The notes: generated by a model from the letters alone, not told the origin. A DNA stretch of 64,000 nucleotides from Collinsella aerofaciens (GCA_905213325.1 CAJMHW010000002.1:57547-121546); one strand, 5' to 3'; shown: positions 1 to 9,012, counted from the stretch's first letter. A program made the numbers and translations.

Positions 1-791
1 ACAAGGAGTCCCTCGTCGTCGGTGGCGACTTGCTTATGCCGTTGGCGCAACCGGGCCAGCTTATTCCAGTCGATTCTGAGCACTCCGCCATCTACCAGTG
101 CTATCTGGGGGAGAACCCACGCGAGGCTCATTGTATTTGGCTCACCTGCTCGGGCGGTCCGTTCTTTGGCCGCACGCGCGACGAGCTCGATCGCGTGACG
201 CGCGCCGATGCCCTCGCACATCCCACGTGGGCCATGGGTGCAAAGATCACCATTGACTCCGCCACCCTCATGAACAAGGGCCTGGAGCGCATTGAGGCCA
301 TGCATCTGTTTAATTGCGACCTCGATTTCATTAACGTGGTCGTGCAGCGTCAGTCCAAGATTCACTCTATGGTCGAGTTCGCCGACGGCTCTGTGATGGC
401 GCATCTCGGTGCTTCCGACATGCGTATTCCCATCCAGTTCGCGTTCTCGTATCCCGAGCGTTGGGATACCCCAGCGCCTCGTATCGATTTCCGCGAGCTG
501 GGGCAGCTCACGTTTGATGCTGCCGACATGGATACCTTCCGCTGTCTGGCACTGGCCGAGCGTGCCGGCAAGACGGGTGGCACCATGCCGTGCGTGCTCA
601 ATGCCGCCAACGAGGTCGCCGTTGATGCCTTCCTGCACGATGGCTGCAGCTTTACCGATATCGATCGCATTGTGGAATCCTGCATGGATGCCCACGATAT
701 GCAGGCAGTCGATTCGTTTGAGCAGCTTCGCGACATCGATGCGTGGGCGCGTGAAAAAGCTGCGCAGGTGCTCGCCGCAACCCGTTCCTAA
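1..791 (+). CDS. dxr: 1-deoxy-D-xylulose 5-phosphate reductoisomerase, 3' part
   Basis: Makes 2-C-methyl-D-erythritol 4-phosphate from DXP with NADPH, the committed step of the MEP isoprenoid pathway, in the cytosol. The reading frame enters from the left edge (codons from base 3), so about the first third, including the NADPH-binding GxTGSIG region, is missing; roughly 262 residues remain. Visible family signatures are KESLVVGG at the edge, PVDSEHSAI, and DSATLMNKGLERIEA of the substrate and metal site, then the C-terminal helical domain with CVLNAANEVAV. It is followed after a few bases by an RseP-like protease and ispG, the common dxr-rseP-ispG order, so it is probably the proximal part of that operon. 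Identity is secure; only the start is unseen. Confidence 0.96.
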   Translation, partial: KESLVVGGDLLMPLAQPGQLIPVDSEHSAIYQCYLGENPREAHCIWLTCSGGPFFGRTRDELDRVTRADALAHPTWAMGAKITIDSATLMNKGLERIEAMHLFNCDLDFINVVVQRQSKIHSMVEFADGSVMAHLGASDMRIPIQFAFSYPERWDTPAPRIDFRELGQLTFDAADMDTFRCLALAERAGKTGGTMPCVLNAANEVAVDAFLHDGCSFTDIDRIVESCMDAHDMQAVDSFEQLRDIDAWAREKAAQVLAATRS

Positions 792-816
792 CCCATAAGG
801 ATTGCTTTTTCGTTTT

Positions 817-2178
817 ATGGATACTGTTCTGAGCGTTCTTTCATCGGTCTTTTGGGGCCTGCTGATGCTTTCCGTCCTCGTGTTTTTGCACGAGGACGGC
901 CACTTTTTGGCGGCACGTGCTTGCGGCGTCCGTGTGACCGAGTTCTTTTTGGGCCTGCCGTGCCGCTTTGACATCCATTACACGTCGCGTCGCATTGGAA
1001 CCAAGTTTGGCGTGACCCCGCTGCTGCTGGGTGGCTACGCTGCCATCTGCGGTATGGATCCGACCGATGTCTCGTGCGCCGATCGCGTGCTCGCGGCTGT
1101 CTATCGTCATGGTCGCGTGACCGTGGCCGACCTTGCTGTCGAGCTCGAGCTTTCCGAGGAGGATGTGCTCGAGGCTTGTGCTCTGTTGCTGGGCTGGGGC
1201 TCCATCGCACCTTGGTATGAGGAAGGGGAGAAGCCCTTACCGAGCTACTATCCCACCAAGTATCAGACGCTGCCGCGAGACGCGGCGGGCTACACCACCT
1301 TTGACGGCCGCCGGTTCGATCGAGAGCATGCGACTGCCGTGGGCGATGTGTGGGAGCTGCCGTGCGGCGAGGCTGATTTCTTGGCGCAAGAGCGTTCGCA
1401 CACTTATCTTGGCCAGGGTTTTCTCAAGCGCGCCTTTATGCTGCTCGCGGGCATTCTCGTCAATATCCTGACGGGTTTTTTGCTCCTTATGAGCATCTAT
1501 TCCATTGCGGGTGTCACCGTGCCGATGGATACCAACGTGATCGGTCAGGTTGACGAGGGGTCTATTGCCGCCAAGGCGGGTATCGAGGCCGGAGATGCGA
1601 TCCTTTCGGTCGACGGTGTCTCATGTTCCACTTGGATGGACGTCTACGATGCTATCGGCAAGGCCGCCGGTAAGGACGATATCGCCATTGAGTATGAGCG
1701 TGACGGCAAGCAGCATTCGACCTCGGTTGCGCTCAAAGAGGACGAGCGGTTAGGTGTGTATGCTTCTACGGAGGTAGTCCGTTTGGACCCCATCACCTCG
1801 GCGCGTCTGTCATTCTCCTATGTTGTGCAGACCGCGGATGGCGTTATGCGCCTACTCCAGCCGCAGCATACGATGGAGATTCTCGACCAGTCCTCGTCGA
1901 TCGTGGGCATCAGCGTCATGTCCTCTCAGGCGGCTGCTGCCGGTCCCGTAACGTTCCTGTCGTTTGCAGCGCTCATCTCATTCTCGCTGGGCTTTATGAA
2001 CTTGCTGCCCATTCCGCCGCTCGACGGGGGAAAGCTGGTTATCGAGATCATCCAAATGGTCGCCGGTCGCGAGCTGCCACTCAAGGTGCAGACAATCGTC
2101 AGCTATGTCGGCATCGCGCTCTTTGCGCTGCTGTTTGTTTATATGCTTCGTTCCGACGTCCTTCGATTTATTTTGTAG
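817..2178 (+). CDS. rseP: Site-2 (M50) membrane metalloprotease, RseP/RasP family
   Basis: Intramembrane zinc protease that cuts transmembrane substrates such as anti-sigma factors. The zinc motif is HEDGH at residues 25-29 in the first membrane helix, and the third zinc ligand lies in NLLPIPPLDGG near the C terminus. A PDZ domain lies between the second and third membrane segments. Residues about 80-195 form a cytosolic insert whose first half looks like a small winged helix (see findings). The ATG at 817 is preferred, giving 453 aa; AAGGA lies 15 nt upstream, which is long, while an in-frame TTG at 802 directly abuts that site. It sits between dxr and ispG, as in many Gram-positives. Substrates cannot be inferred from sequence. 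Confidence 0.92.
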   Translation: MDTVLSVLSSVFWGLLMLSVLVFLHEDGHFLAARACGVRVTEFFLGLPCRFDIHYTSRRIGTKFGVTPLLLGGYAAICGMDPTDVSCADRVLAAVYRHGRVTVADLAVELELSEEDVLEACALLLGWGSIAPWYEEGEKPLPSYYPTKYQTLPRDAAGYTTFDGRRFDREHATAVGDVWELPCGEADFLAQERSHTYLGQGFLKRAFMLLAGILVNILTGFLLLMSIYSIAGVTVPMDTNVIGQVDEGSIAAKAGIEAGDAILSVDGVSCSTWMDVYDAIGKAAGKDDIAIEYERDGKQHSTSVALKEDERLGVYASTEVVRLDPITSARLSFSYVVQTADGVMRLLQPQHTMEILDQSSSIVGISVMSSQAAAAGPVTFLSFAALISFSLGFMNLLPIPPLDGGKLVIEIIQMVAGRELPLKVQTIVSYVGIALFALLFVYMLRSDVLRFIL

Positions 2179-2191
2179 GGGAGTGTTTGGA

Positions 2192-3274
2192 TTGTCTTTA
2201 TCCCATCCTTTGCCGCGCGAGCTGACGCGCCCCGTATATGTGGGCGGCGTGCAGATCGGTGGTGGCGCGCCGGTGGTGGTTCAGTCCATGACCTGCACCG
2301 ATACCGCCGACGCCCAGGCAACGCTTGCGCAAGTGCGTGCGCTTGCCCAGGCGGGTTGCGATGTTGTTCGCGTGAGCGTGCCTACCGAGGCTGCGCTCGA
2401 GGGCTTTCGCACGATTTGTGCCGAGTCTCCGGTGCCAATCGTCGCCGATATCCACTTTAACCATAAGCTTGCCATCGGCGCCGTCGAGGCCGGTGCCGCC
2501 AAGCTGCGCATCAACCCCGGCAATATCGGCGATTGGGCCAAGGTTGACGCTGTCATCGATGCCGCGGGTGCCGCGGGCTGCGCGATTCGCATTGGCGTGA
2601 ACGCGGGCTCGCTTGAGCAAGATATTGCCGAGCGCGACAATCTTTCGCAGCCCGAAAAGCTCGTGATGTCGAGCGAGCGTTTCGTCAAGCATTTTGAAGA
2701 CCGCGGCTTTACGAACATCGTGCTTTCGGCTAAGGCCCATAGCGTGCAAACGACGCTTGATACCTATCGAGCCCTGTCGCGTGAGATTCCCCACGTTCCG
2801 CTTCACCTGGGCGTAACCGAGGCGGGTACCAAGCTTCAGGGCACCATTAAGAGCTCGGTGGGCCTTGGTATTCTGCTGTCTGAGGGTATCGGTGACACCA
2901 TGCGCGTCTCGCTCACGGCCGATCCGGTCGAGGAGCCGCCGGTCGCCTGGGGTATCCTGCAGTCCCTTGGCCTGCGCCGCCGTGGTCCCGAGATCGTCTC
3001 GTGTCCCACGTGCGCTCGTTGCCAGGTCAACCTCATTCCCATCGCCGAGGAGGTTACCGAGCGACTGAAGAACTATTCCGCGCCGCTTTCCATCGCCGTG
3101 ATGGGATGTGCCGTTAATGGCCCCGGTGAGGCTTCTGATGCCGACCTGGGCGTTGCTTGCGGACGTGGTCAGGCCTTGCTCTTTTCGCATGGCCAGATCA
3201 TTGGTAAAGTAGCTGAGGACCAAATTGTCGACGCGCTTATGGCAGAGGTCGACAAACTTATTGAGGAGAAATAA
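2192..3274 (+). CDS. ispG: 4-hydroxy-3-methylbut-2-en-1-yl diphosphate synthase (flavodoxin)
   Basis: Converts MEcPP to HMBPP, the penultimate step of the MEP pathway, using a [4Fe-4S] cluster. The N-terminal TIM barrel begins at RPVYVGGVQIGGGAPV. The cluster region near the C terminus has CPTCARC and GCAVNGPGEA, the expected cysteines. The start is a TTG at 2192 with AGGGGAG eight bases upstream; a longer open frame reaching back to 2105 would overlap the protease gene and lacks a ribosome site. The length of 360 aa is normal. Its stop abuts the proS start with no gap, so the two are co-transcribed and probably translationally coupled. Confidence 0.96.
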   Translation: MSLSHPLPRELTRPVYVGGVQIGGGAPVVVQSMTCTDTADAQATLAQVRALAQAGCDVVRVSVPTEAALEGFRTICAESPVPIVADIHFNHKLAIGAVEAGAAKLRINPGNIGDWAKVDAVIDAAGAAGCAIRIGVNAGSLEQDIAERDNLSQPEKLVMSSERFVKHFEDRGFTNIVLSAKAHSVQTTLDTYRALSREIPHVPLHLGVTEAGTKLQGTIKSSVGLGILLSEGIGDTMRVSLTADPVEEPPVAWGILQSLGLRRRGPEIVSCPTCARCQVNLIPIAEEVTERLKNYSAPLSIAVMGCAVNGPGEASDADLGVACGRGQALLFSHGQIIGKVAEDQIVDALMAEVDKLIEEK

Positions 3275-4996
3275 ATGACCCGAGCAATGTATATGTCTAA
3301 GCTCTATGCGCCGACGCTTAAAGAGGATCCGGCGGACGCTGAGCTCGCCAGCCACCGCCTGCTGCTCCGTGCCGGCATGATCCGCAAGGAGGCCGCCGGT
3401 CTGTATTCCTACCTGCCGCTCGCATGGCGCTCGATTCGCAAGATCGAGAACATCGTGCGCGACGAGATGGATGCCGCCGGTGCCCAGGAGCTTATGATGC
3501 CTATCATGGTCGACGCCGAGTTGTGGCGTGAGTCCGGTCGCATTGACGCCTATGGCAAGGAGCTTGTGCGCTTTGATGACCGCCACGGCCGCGAGTTTGT
3601 TCTCGGACCCACGCACGAGGAGACCGTGACTGCCCTGGTGCGCAATGAGCTGCGTTCCTACAAGCAGCTGCCGGTGAACCTCTATCACATCCAGGATAAG
3701 TTCCGCGACGAGTTCCGTCCCCGCTTTGGCCTGATGCGCGGTCGCGAGTTCATCATGAAGGACGCCTACAGCTTCTCTGCCACGCAGGAGAGTCTGCAGG
3801 AGGAGTACGACAAGATGAAGCAGGCCTACGCCAACATCTGCGAGCGCTGCTACATCAAGGCTCTGCCCGTTGTCGCCGACTCCGGCGAGATCGGCGGCGA
3901 CACCTCCGTCGAGTACATGGCTCTGGCCGACGCCGGCGAGGCTTCGCTCGTCTACTGCGACGATTGCGGCTTCGCTGCCGACGATGAGGCCGCAAGCACC
4001 AAGGTCGTTGTGACCGAGGGTCCTGGCGACGGTACGCTCACCAAGGTCGAGACTCCGGGCATGGGCACCATCGAGGCCGTTGCAAAGTTCTTCGGCTTCC
4101 CCGAGAACGGCACGCGCAAGTCGCTGGCATTGATCGACTCCGAGGGCAAGCCGGTCGTCGCCATTGTCCCGGGCGACCATGAGCTCAATGACTGCAAGGC
4201 CGAGCATGTCTTTGGTAAGAGCTATCGTATGATGACCGACGAGGAGCTTCAGGCGAACGGTCTGCACAAGGGCTTTATCGGACCGGTCAACCTTCCCGAG
4301 GGCATCCGTCTGGTGTGCGACGAGAGCCTTCGCGAGTCCAAGCAGTGGGCCTGTGGCGCCAACGAGGTCGACTATCACTTTACCGGTGCCTGCCCCGAGC
4401 GCGACTTTACCGTCGACGAGTGGGCCGACCTGGTAACCGTCGTTGCCGGCGACCCCTGCCCGCACTGCGGCAAGCCGCTCTCCGCTGCCCGCGGCATCGA
4501 GGTCTCTCAGGTCTTCCAGCTTGGCACCAAGTATTCCGAGGCCATGGGTGCCACCTTTATGGATGAGGACGGTAAGGAGAAGCCTCTGATCATGGGCTGC
4601 TACGGCGTTGGTGTGTCCCGCTCGCTCGCTGCCGTCGTGGAGCAGCACAACGACGAGCACGGTATCGTCTGGCCGGTCTCCGTTGCTCCGTACGAGGTCG
4701 CGGTGATTCCGCTCGACCCCAAGAAGGAGGAGTGCGCTTCCGTCTGTGAGCAGATCGTTGATGGCCTGTGCGCCGAGGGTATCGAGGTCGTCGTCGACGA
4801 TCGCGATGAGCGTCCCGGCTTTAAGTTTGCCGACAACGACCTTATGGGCTTCCCGTATCAGGTTGTTCTGGGTAAGCGTGGCCTTAAGAACGGCACCGTC
4901 GAACTCAAGGACCGTGCCACGGGCGAGCGCGAGGATGTGGCTATCGACGAGGTCGTCGCCAAGGTTGCCGAGCTTGTTAAGGCGGCTCGCCGTTAA
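3275..4996 (+). CDS. proS: Prolyl-tRNA synthetase (bacterial type with editing insert)
   Basis: Charges tRNA-Pro. The 573 aa match the long bacterial ProRS. A class II core with GLYSYLPLAWR and FRDEFRPRFGLMRGREFIMKD (motif 2) is interrupted at about 225-390 by the YbaK-like editing domain that removes mis-charged alanine. The core then resumes with GCYGVGVSRSLAA (motif 3) and an anticodon-binding domain. The ATG at 3275 follows GAGGAG at 3263-3268 and directly abuts the ispG stop. It is the last gene of this operon, since a strong terminator follows at 5028-5075. Confidence 0.97.
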   Translation: MTRAMYMSKLYAPTLKEDPADAELASHRLLLRAGMIRKEAAGLYSYLPLAWRSIRKIENIVRDEMDAAGAQELMMPIMVDAELWRESGRIDAYGKELVRFDDRHGREFVLGPTHEETVTALVRNELRSYKQLPVNLYHIQDKFRDEFRPRFGLMRGREFIMKDAYSFSATQESLQEEYDKMKQAYANICERCYIKALPVVADSGEIGGDTSVEYMALADAGEASLVYCDDCGFAADDEAASTKVVVTEGPGDGTLTKVETPGMGTIEAVAKFFGFPENGTRKSLALIDSEGKPVVAIVPGDHELNDCKAEHVFGKSYRMMTDEELQANGLHKGFIGPVNLPEGIRLVCDESLRESKQWACGANEVDYHFTGACPERDFTVDEWADLVTVVAGDPCPHCGKPLSAARGIEVSQVFQLGTKYSEAMGATFMDEDGKEKPLIMGCYGVGVSRSLAAVVEQHNDEHGIVWPVSVAPYEVAVIPLDPKKEECASVCEQIVDGLCAEGIEVVVDDRDERPGFKFADNDLMGFPYQVVLGKRGLKNGTVELKDRATGEREDVAIDEVVAKVAELVKAARR

Positions 4997-5027
4997 TCGA
5001 CGTTTCTGCTATTAGATGTAATTGCGG

Positions 5028-5075
5028 GACTGCTCCGTATCTCTCTTAGAATGAGATGCGGAGCAGTCTTTTTTT
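5028..5075 (+). terminator. Rho-independent terminator after proS
   Basis: A 16-bp stem (arm GACTGCTCCGTATCTC at 5028-5043, right arm 5053-5068, one G-T pair) with a 9-nt loop is followed directly by seven T at 5069-5075. Confidence 0.92.
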
Positions 5076-5102
5076 GTTGCGTGAATAAACTCGACGGGTA
5101 AA

Positions 5103-5140
5103 GGAAAACCCCACAGCCCAAATGAGCTGCGGGGTTTTCC
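5103..5140 (-). terminator. Hairpin terminator, mainly for the minus-strand kinase gene
   Basis: GGAAAACCCC-A-CAGC at 5103-5117 pairs with GCTGCGGGGTTTTCC at 5126-5140. The A/T-rich base of the stem gives a T run on either strand, so it may act both ways; it lies 35 bp past the stop of the minus-strand gene. Confidence 0.75.
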
Positions 5141-5175
5141 ATTGTGCCTCCGATGCGAAATAAATCGCTCAGATA

Positions 5176-5940
5176 TTACTGATAATCGACGACGTCGATC
5201 CAGTTCTTCAGGAACTCATCGTTCACGTTGCGCTTACGAGCGAGCTCGGAAGCGGCGACGATGCTCGTCCACTGACGCACGACCTGCATGGGCATGTCGG
5301 CGCGGTCGCAGTAGAGCTCCAGGTAGGCCTCGGCCTGGTCCTTGCTGTTGAGGGCGAAGAGCAGGTAGGTGGTGGCAACGTCGGCAGCAGGGGAGCCCTG
5401 GGTGGCGTGTGCCCAGTCGCACACATAGAGCTGGCCGTCGTCGCCGACGATGACGTTGGAGGGGTTGAAGTCGCCGTGGCAGACCTTGAACTCCTTAGTC
5501 ATGCCGTCCAGACGCTCCTGAAGGTTGTAGCGCGTGGTGGCATTGAGCTGATCAAGGCTGTCGATCATGCGGGCGAACTTGTCGCGCTGACGGTTGAGCA
5601 GCGGGGAGGTGTAGCCGTGGATCTCGATCTGGAGGTCGACGAACATCTCGAGGTACTCACCAAAGCGCTGGGGCTCGGCAGTCATCTTCTCGGCAAGGGT
5701 GGTGCCCGGAACCTTCTCGGTCACGAGCGCCCAGCCGTTGGCGTTCTCGAGCTGGGAAACCTCGAGCGCCTTGGGGCTGCGGATGCCGCACTCATTGATG
5801 CGGGCAAGATTCAAAGCCTCGTTGAACACGTCGGAGACAGGCTTGGTCTCGTTAAAGACCTTGACGATCTTGTCGCCCAGGTCGTAAACGACCTTGTTGC
5901 CACGGCGGACGAGCTCGGTCTTGGAATCGGGTAGCAGCAT
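5176..5940 (-). CDS. Phosphotransferase-fold protein (APH/choline-kinase-like), unknown substrate
   Basis: Soluble 254-aa protein with the aminoglycoside-phosphotransferase/choline-kinase fold. Visible signs are VVYDLGDKIVKVF (N-lobe strand with the ATP-binding lysine), HGDFNPSNVIV with catalytic HGD and metal-binding N, and YVCDWAHATQG holding the DxD-like metal aspartate. A GAAAGGA site precedes the ATG at 5940. It stands alone between the proS terminator and adhE, with its own terminator. Proteins of this broad fold phosphorylate small molecules such as sugars, choline or antibiotics. Nothing here points to resistance, and the substrate is unknown. Confidence 0.75.
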   Translation of the reverse strand: MLLPDSKTELVRRGNKVVYDLGDKIVKVFNETKPVSDVFNEALNLARINECGIRSPKALEVSQLENANGWALVTEKVPGTTLAEKMTAEPQRFGEYLEMFVDLQIEIHGYTSPLLNRQRDKFARMIDSLDQLNATTRYNLQERLDGMTKEFKVCHGDFNPSNVIVGDDGQLYVCDWAHATQGSPAADVATTYLLFALNSKDQAEAYLELYCDRADMPMQVVRQWTSIVAASELARKRNVNDEFLKNWIDVVDYQ

Positions 5941-6031
5941 GGTTGCATCCTTTCAACGATGCGATAGAAGCGACGGCGGGGGTGTGTGAAACACCCGTGC
6001 ACCCCCGCCGTTAAAAACCGTGCTAATAAAA

Positions 6032-8680
6032 CTAGCAGACGGCGTAGTCCTGGGGCTCGCGGCCGTAGTAGGCGTCCAGGTAGAGCTCCTTGATCTCGCT
6101 CATGAGCGGGTAGCGCGGGTTAGCGCCGGTGCACTGGTCGTTGAATGCCTGCTCGGTCATCTCGTCGAGGGTGTCGAGGAAGTACTGCTCGTCAACACCG
6201 TAGTCGGCGATGGTCTTCTTGACGCCGATGAAGTCCTTGAGCTCCTCGAGCTTCGTGATGAAGTTCTCGAAGACCTCCTTGTCGTCCTTGCCCTCGATGC
6301 CGCAGTACTTGGCCATCTCGGCGTAGTTGTGCAGCGCGTTGGGGTAAGGATACTGGGAGAAGGTACCCATCTTGACGGGAGCCTCGGCGGCGTTGTAGCG
6401 CATGACGCGGGTCAGGATGACGGCGTTTGCGAGGCCGTGAGGCAGGTGATGGAAAGCGCCGAGCTTGTGGGCCATGGAGTGGTTGAGGCCCAGGAAGGCG
6501 TTGGCGAAGGCCATACCGGCCATGCAGGAGGCGTTGTGCATCTCCTCGCGGGCATGCGGGTCCTTGGCGCCGTTCGTGAAGCTGGAGGGCAGGTTCTCGA
6601 AGACGAGCTTAGCAGCGCGCTCGGAGAGGCCCTTGGTGTAGTCGGAAGCCATGATGGAGACGTAGGACTCGATGGCGTGGGTCATGACGTCGATGCCGGA
6701 GGCAGCGGTCAGGCCGCGCGGGGCGGTCATGCAGTTGTCGGCGTCGACGATAGCCATGTTGGGGAGCAGCGCGTAGTCGGCGAGCGGCCACTTGATGCCG
6801 GTCTCCTTGTCGGTGATGATGGCGAACGGCGTGCACTCGGAACCGGTGCCCGAAGAGGTCGGGACGGCGACGAAGTAGGCCTTCTTGCCCATCTCGGGGA
6901 AGGTGAAGATACGCTTGCGGATGTCCATGAAGTCCATGGCCATGTCCTCAAACTTGCACTCGGGGTGCTCGTACATCATCCACATGATCTTGCCGGCGTC
7001 CATAGCGGAGCCACCGCCGACGGCGATGATGACGTCCGGCTCAAAGAGAGCCATCTGCTTGGCGCCGCGACGTGCGCACTGCAGCGACGGATCGGGCTCG
7101 ACGTCGTAGAAGCAGTCGTGGGCGATGCCCATCTCGTCGAGCTTGGCCTCGATGGCGCGGGTGTTGCCATTCTTGAAGAGGAACTGGTCGGTGACGATGA
7201 AGGCGCGCTTCTTGCCCATGACGTTGCCAAGCTCGTCGAGGGCGACGGGCGTGGAACCCTTCTTGAAGTAGACCTTCTCGGGAGCGCGGAACCACAGCAT
7301 GTTCTCACGGCGCTCGGCCACAGTCTTAACGTTGATCAAGTGCTTCACCCCAACGTTCTCGGAGACGGAGTTGCCGCCCCAGGAGCCGCAGCCCAGGGTC
7401 AGAGACGGCTTCATGCCAAAGTTGTACAGGTCACCGATGCCGCCGTGCGAGGACGGGGTGTTGATGACGATACGGCAGGCCTTCATGACGTGCTCGAACA
7501 GGCTGATCTTCTCGGCCTGGGCAGGGTGCACGTACAGAGAGGCGGTGTGGCCCGGGCCACCGGCGAGCACCAGGTGCTCGGCCTTGTCGACGGCCTCCTG
7601 GAAGTCCTTGGCGTGATACATGGCCAGGACCGGGGAGAGCTTCTCGTGGGAGAACTCCTCCTTGGCGGGGTCGGTGGAGGTGACCTCGGCGATCAGGATC
7701 TTGGTCTTGGCAGGAACCTCGATGCCGGCGAGCTCGGCGATCTTGGCGGCAGCCATGCCGGGGATGCGGTGATCGAGGGCACCGTTCTTGAACATGGCGG
7801 CACGCAGGGCCTCCATCTCGGCACCCTGCTTGACGAAGTAGCAGCCGCGCTTCTGGAACTCGGCCTTAACCTGGTCATAGATGGTGTCGATGACGGTCAC
7901 GGACTGCTCGGAAGCGCAGATCATGCCGTTGTCGAAGGTCTTGGAGTGGATGATGGAGTTGACGGCGAGCAGCACGTCAGCGGTGTCGTCGATGACGACC
8001 GGGGTGTTACCGGCGCCAACGCCCAGGGCGGGCTTGCCCGAGGAGTAGGCGGCCTTGACCATGCCCGGGCCACCGGTGGCGAGGATGATGTCGACGTCGC
8101 GCATGACCATGTTGGTCAGCTCGATGGAGGGGACATCGACCCAGCCGATGATGCCCTCGGGGGCGCCGGCCTTGACGGCGGCGTCAAGCACGAGCTTGGC
8201 GGCGGCGATGGTGCACTTGGCGGCAGCCGGGTGCGGGGAGATGATGATGGCGTTGCGGGTCTTCAGGCTGATCAGCGTCTTGAAGATCGCGGTGGAGGTG
8301 GGGTTGGTCGTCGGGATGACGGCGCCCACGATGCCGATGGGCTCGGCGATCTTGGTGATGCCGTAAGCCTCGTCGCGCTCCAGGACACCACAGGTCTTGG
8401 TGTTCTTGTAAGCGTTGTAGATGTACTCTGCGGCGTAGTGGTTCTTGATGACCTTGTCCTCAAGAACGCCGCGGCCGGTCTCCTCGATGGCCATCTTCGC
8501 CAACGGGATACGAGCCTTGTTGGCGGCCATGGCGGCCTCATAGAAGATCTTGTCGACCTGCTCCTGCGTGTACGTAGCAAAAAGCGCCTGGGCCTCTCGC
8601 ATCTGAGCGAGCTTAGTCTCAAGCGCCTCTACGTTGTCCACAATTGCGGGAGTAGTGTTTTCCGGTGACTTTTTCACCAT
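6032..8680 (-). CDS. adhE: Bifunctional acetaldehyde-CoA/alcohol dehydrogenase
   Basis: Reduces acetyl-CoA to acetaldehyde and then ethanol, regenerating two NAD+ during fermentation; family members form cytosolic spirosome filaments. The 882 aa hold two fused enzymes. The N-terminal aldehyde dehydrogenase (about 1-440) has MICASEQSV with the catalytic cysteine and GKPALGVGAGN. The C-terminal iron-dependent alcohol dehydrogenase (about 460-870) has GGGSAMDAGK and iron-ligand histidines in NHSMAHKLGAFHHLPHG. The start follows AAGGAG. A 30-bp palindrome lies about 93 nt upstream (see 8773-8802). The gene is monocistronic by context. Confidence 0.98.
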   Translation of the reverse strand: MVKKSPENTTPAIVDNVEALETKLAQMREAQALFATYTQEQVDKIFYEAAMAANKARIPLAKMAIEETGRGVLEDKVIKNHYAAEYIYNAYKNTKTCGVLERDEAYGITKIAEPIGIVGAVIPTTNPTSTAIFKTLISLKTRNAIIISPHPAAAKCTIAAAKLVLDAAVKAGAPEGIIGWVDVPSIELTNMVMRDVDIILATGGPGMVKAAYSSGKPALGVGAGNTPVVIDDTADVLLAVNSIIHSKTFDNGMICASEQSVTVIDTIYDQVKAEFQKRGCYFVKQGAEMEALRAAMFKNGALDHRIPGMAAAKIAELAGIEVPAKTKILIAEVTSTDPAKEEFSHEKLSPVLAMYHAKDFQEAVDKAEHLVLAGGPGHTASLYVHPAQAEKISLFEHVMKACRIVINTPSSHGGIGDLYNFGMKPSLTLGCGSWGGNSVSENVGVKHLINVKTVAERRENMLWFRAPEKVYFKKGSTPVALDELGNVMGKKRAFIVTDQFLFKNGNTRAIEAKLDEMGIAHDCFYDVEPDPSLQCARRGAKQMALFEPDVIIAVGGGSAMDAGKIMWMMYEHPECKFEDMAMDFMDIRKRIFTFPEMGKKAYFVAVPTSSGTGSECTPFAIITDKETGIKWPLADYALLPNMAIVDADNCMTAPRGLTAASGIDVMTHAIESYVSIMASDYTKGLSERAAKLVFENLPSSFTNGAKDPHAREEMHNASCMAGMAFANAFLGLNHSMAHKLGAFHHLPHGLANAVILTRVMRYNAAEAPVKMGTFSQYPYPNALHNYAEMAKYCGIEGKDDKEVFENFITKLEELKDFIGVKKTIADYGVDEQYFLDTLDEMTEQAFNDQCTGANPRYPLMSEIKELYLDAYYGREPQDYAVC

Positions 8681-8772
8681 TTGTGTCTCCTTGCGATCGG
8701 AGATTTACCCTACAAGATGCATGATAGCAAGAAATAAATCGGTGAACGGTCAGATTCCCGTAAAAGACAAAC

Positions 8773-8802
8773 TAAAACGCTTCAATAAACTGAAACGTTT
8801 TA
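8773..8802. promoter_or_regulatory. Palindromic operator-like site upstream of adhE
   Basis: TAAAACG-c-TTCA, six-base centre ATAAAC, then TGAA-a-CGTTTTA: arms of 11 matched bases with one symmetric mismatch. Each half (TGAARCGTTTT) itself contains a LacI-type AANCGNTT core and resembles a catabolite-responsive element. It lies 93-122 nt before the adhE start. The cognate regulator is unknown. Confidence 0.55.
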
Positions 8803-8833
8803 ACTAAAACTACTTGCCTGCTCCACCGCCCCG

Positions 8834-8882
8834 CTCATTGGGGACAGGCTTACATGAGTGCTTATACTCATTTGGGACAGAC
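8834..8882 (+). repeat. Left REP-like repeat flanking the RAYT gene
   Basis: A 49-base unit matching the reverse complement of 9823-9871 at 43 of 49 positions. It contains CTCATTGGGGACAG and a second, degenerate CTCATTTGGGACAG in tandem, separated by CTTACATGAGTG. Together with the right copy it brackets the transposase gene. Confidence 0.8.
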
Positions 8883-9012
8883 ATCGTTTTGCCATTTTGC
8901 CGTTCTGGGCCTTTTTTGCCGCTCATTGGATATAAATAGATCACAGGCTCAGCATTTCGCGTTCCTTCTCTCCTTTTAGGTGTTGCCTGTTCAGTTTTTG
9001 AAAGGAGAGATT

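Larger units (their letters stand above)
8681..9012. other. Divergent intergenic region between adhE and the RAYT gene
   Basis: About 330 bp. The adhE-proximal part carries its promoter region (TATCAT-like hexamer near 8721-8730 on the minus strand, no clear -35) and a palindrome at 8773-8802. The RAYT-proximal part carries the left repeat at 8834-8882 and an extra partial copy of CTCATTGG near 8932. No coding frame is convincing. Confidence 0.6.

Noticed and set aside
2105..2191. Longer ispG start at 2105
   Set aside because: It would overlap the protease gene by 74 bp and add residues not found in IspG; the TTG at 2192 has a well-placed AGGGGAG.
2198..4660. An open frame of about 820 codons on the minus strand opposite ispG and proS (and similar long minus frames at 28770-31457, 35375-37657 and 43918-46338)
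   Set aside because: Antisense shadows of GC-rich coding sequence. Their translations are low-complexity Leu/Gly/Asp/His-rich, they have no ribosome sites, and the plus strand holds well-known genes.
6020..8668. An 882-codon plus-strand frame opposite adhE
   Set aside because: Mirror frame of adhE codons, Gly/Leu/Val/Asp-rich, with no family match; adhE is unambiguous.
8681..8772. A Rex-binding site (TTGTGAA-N4-TTCACAA) in the adhE promoter
   Set aside because: Only a lone TGAAC/TTCAC-like half site is present near 8742; no palindrome of that type was found.
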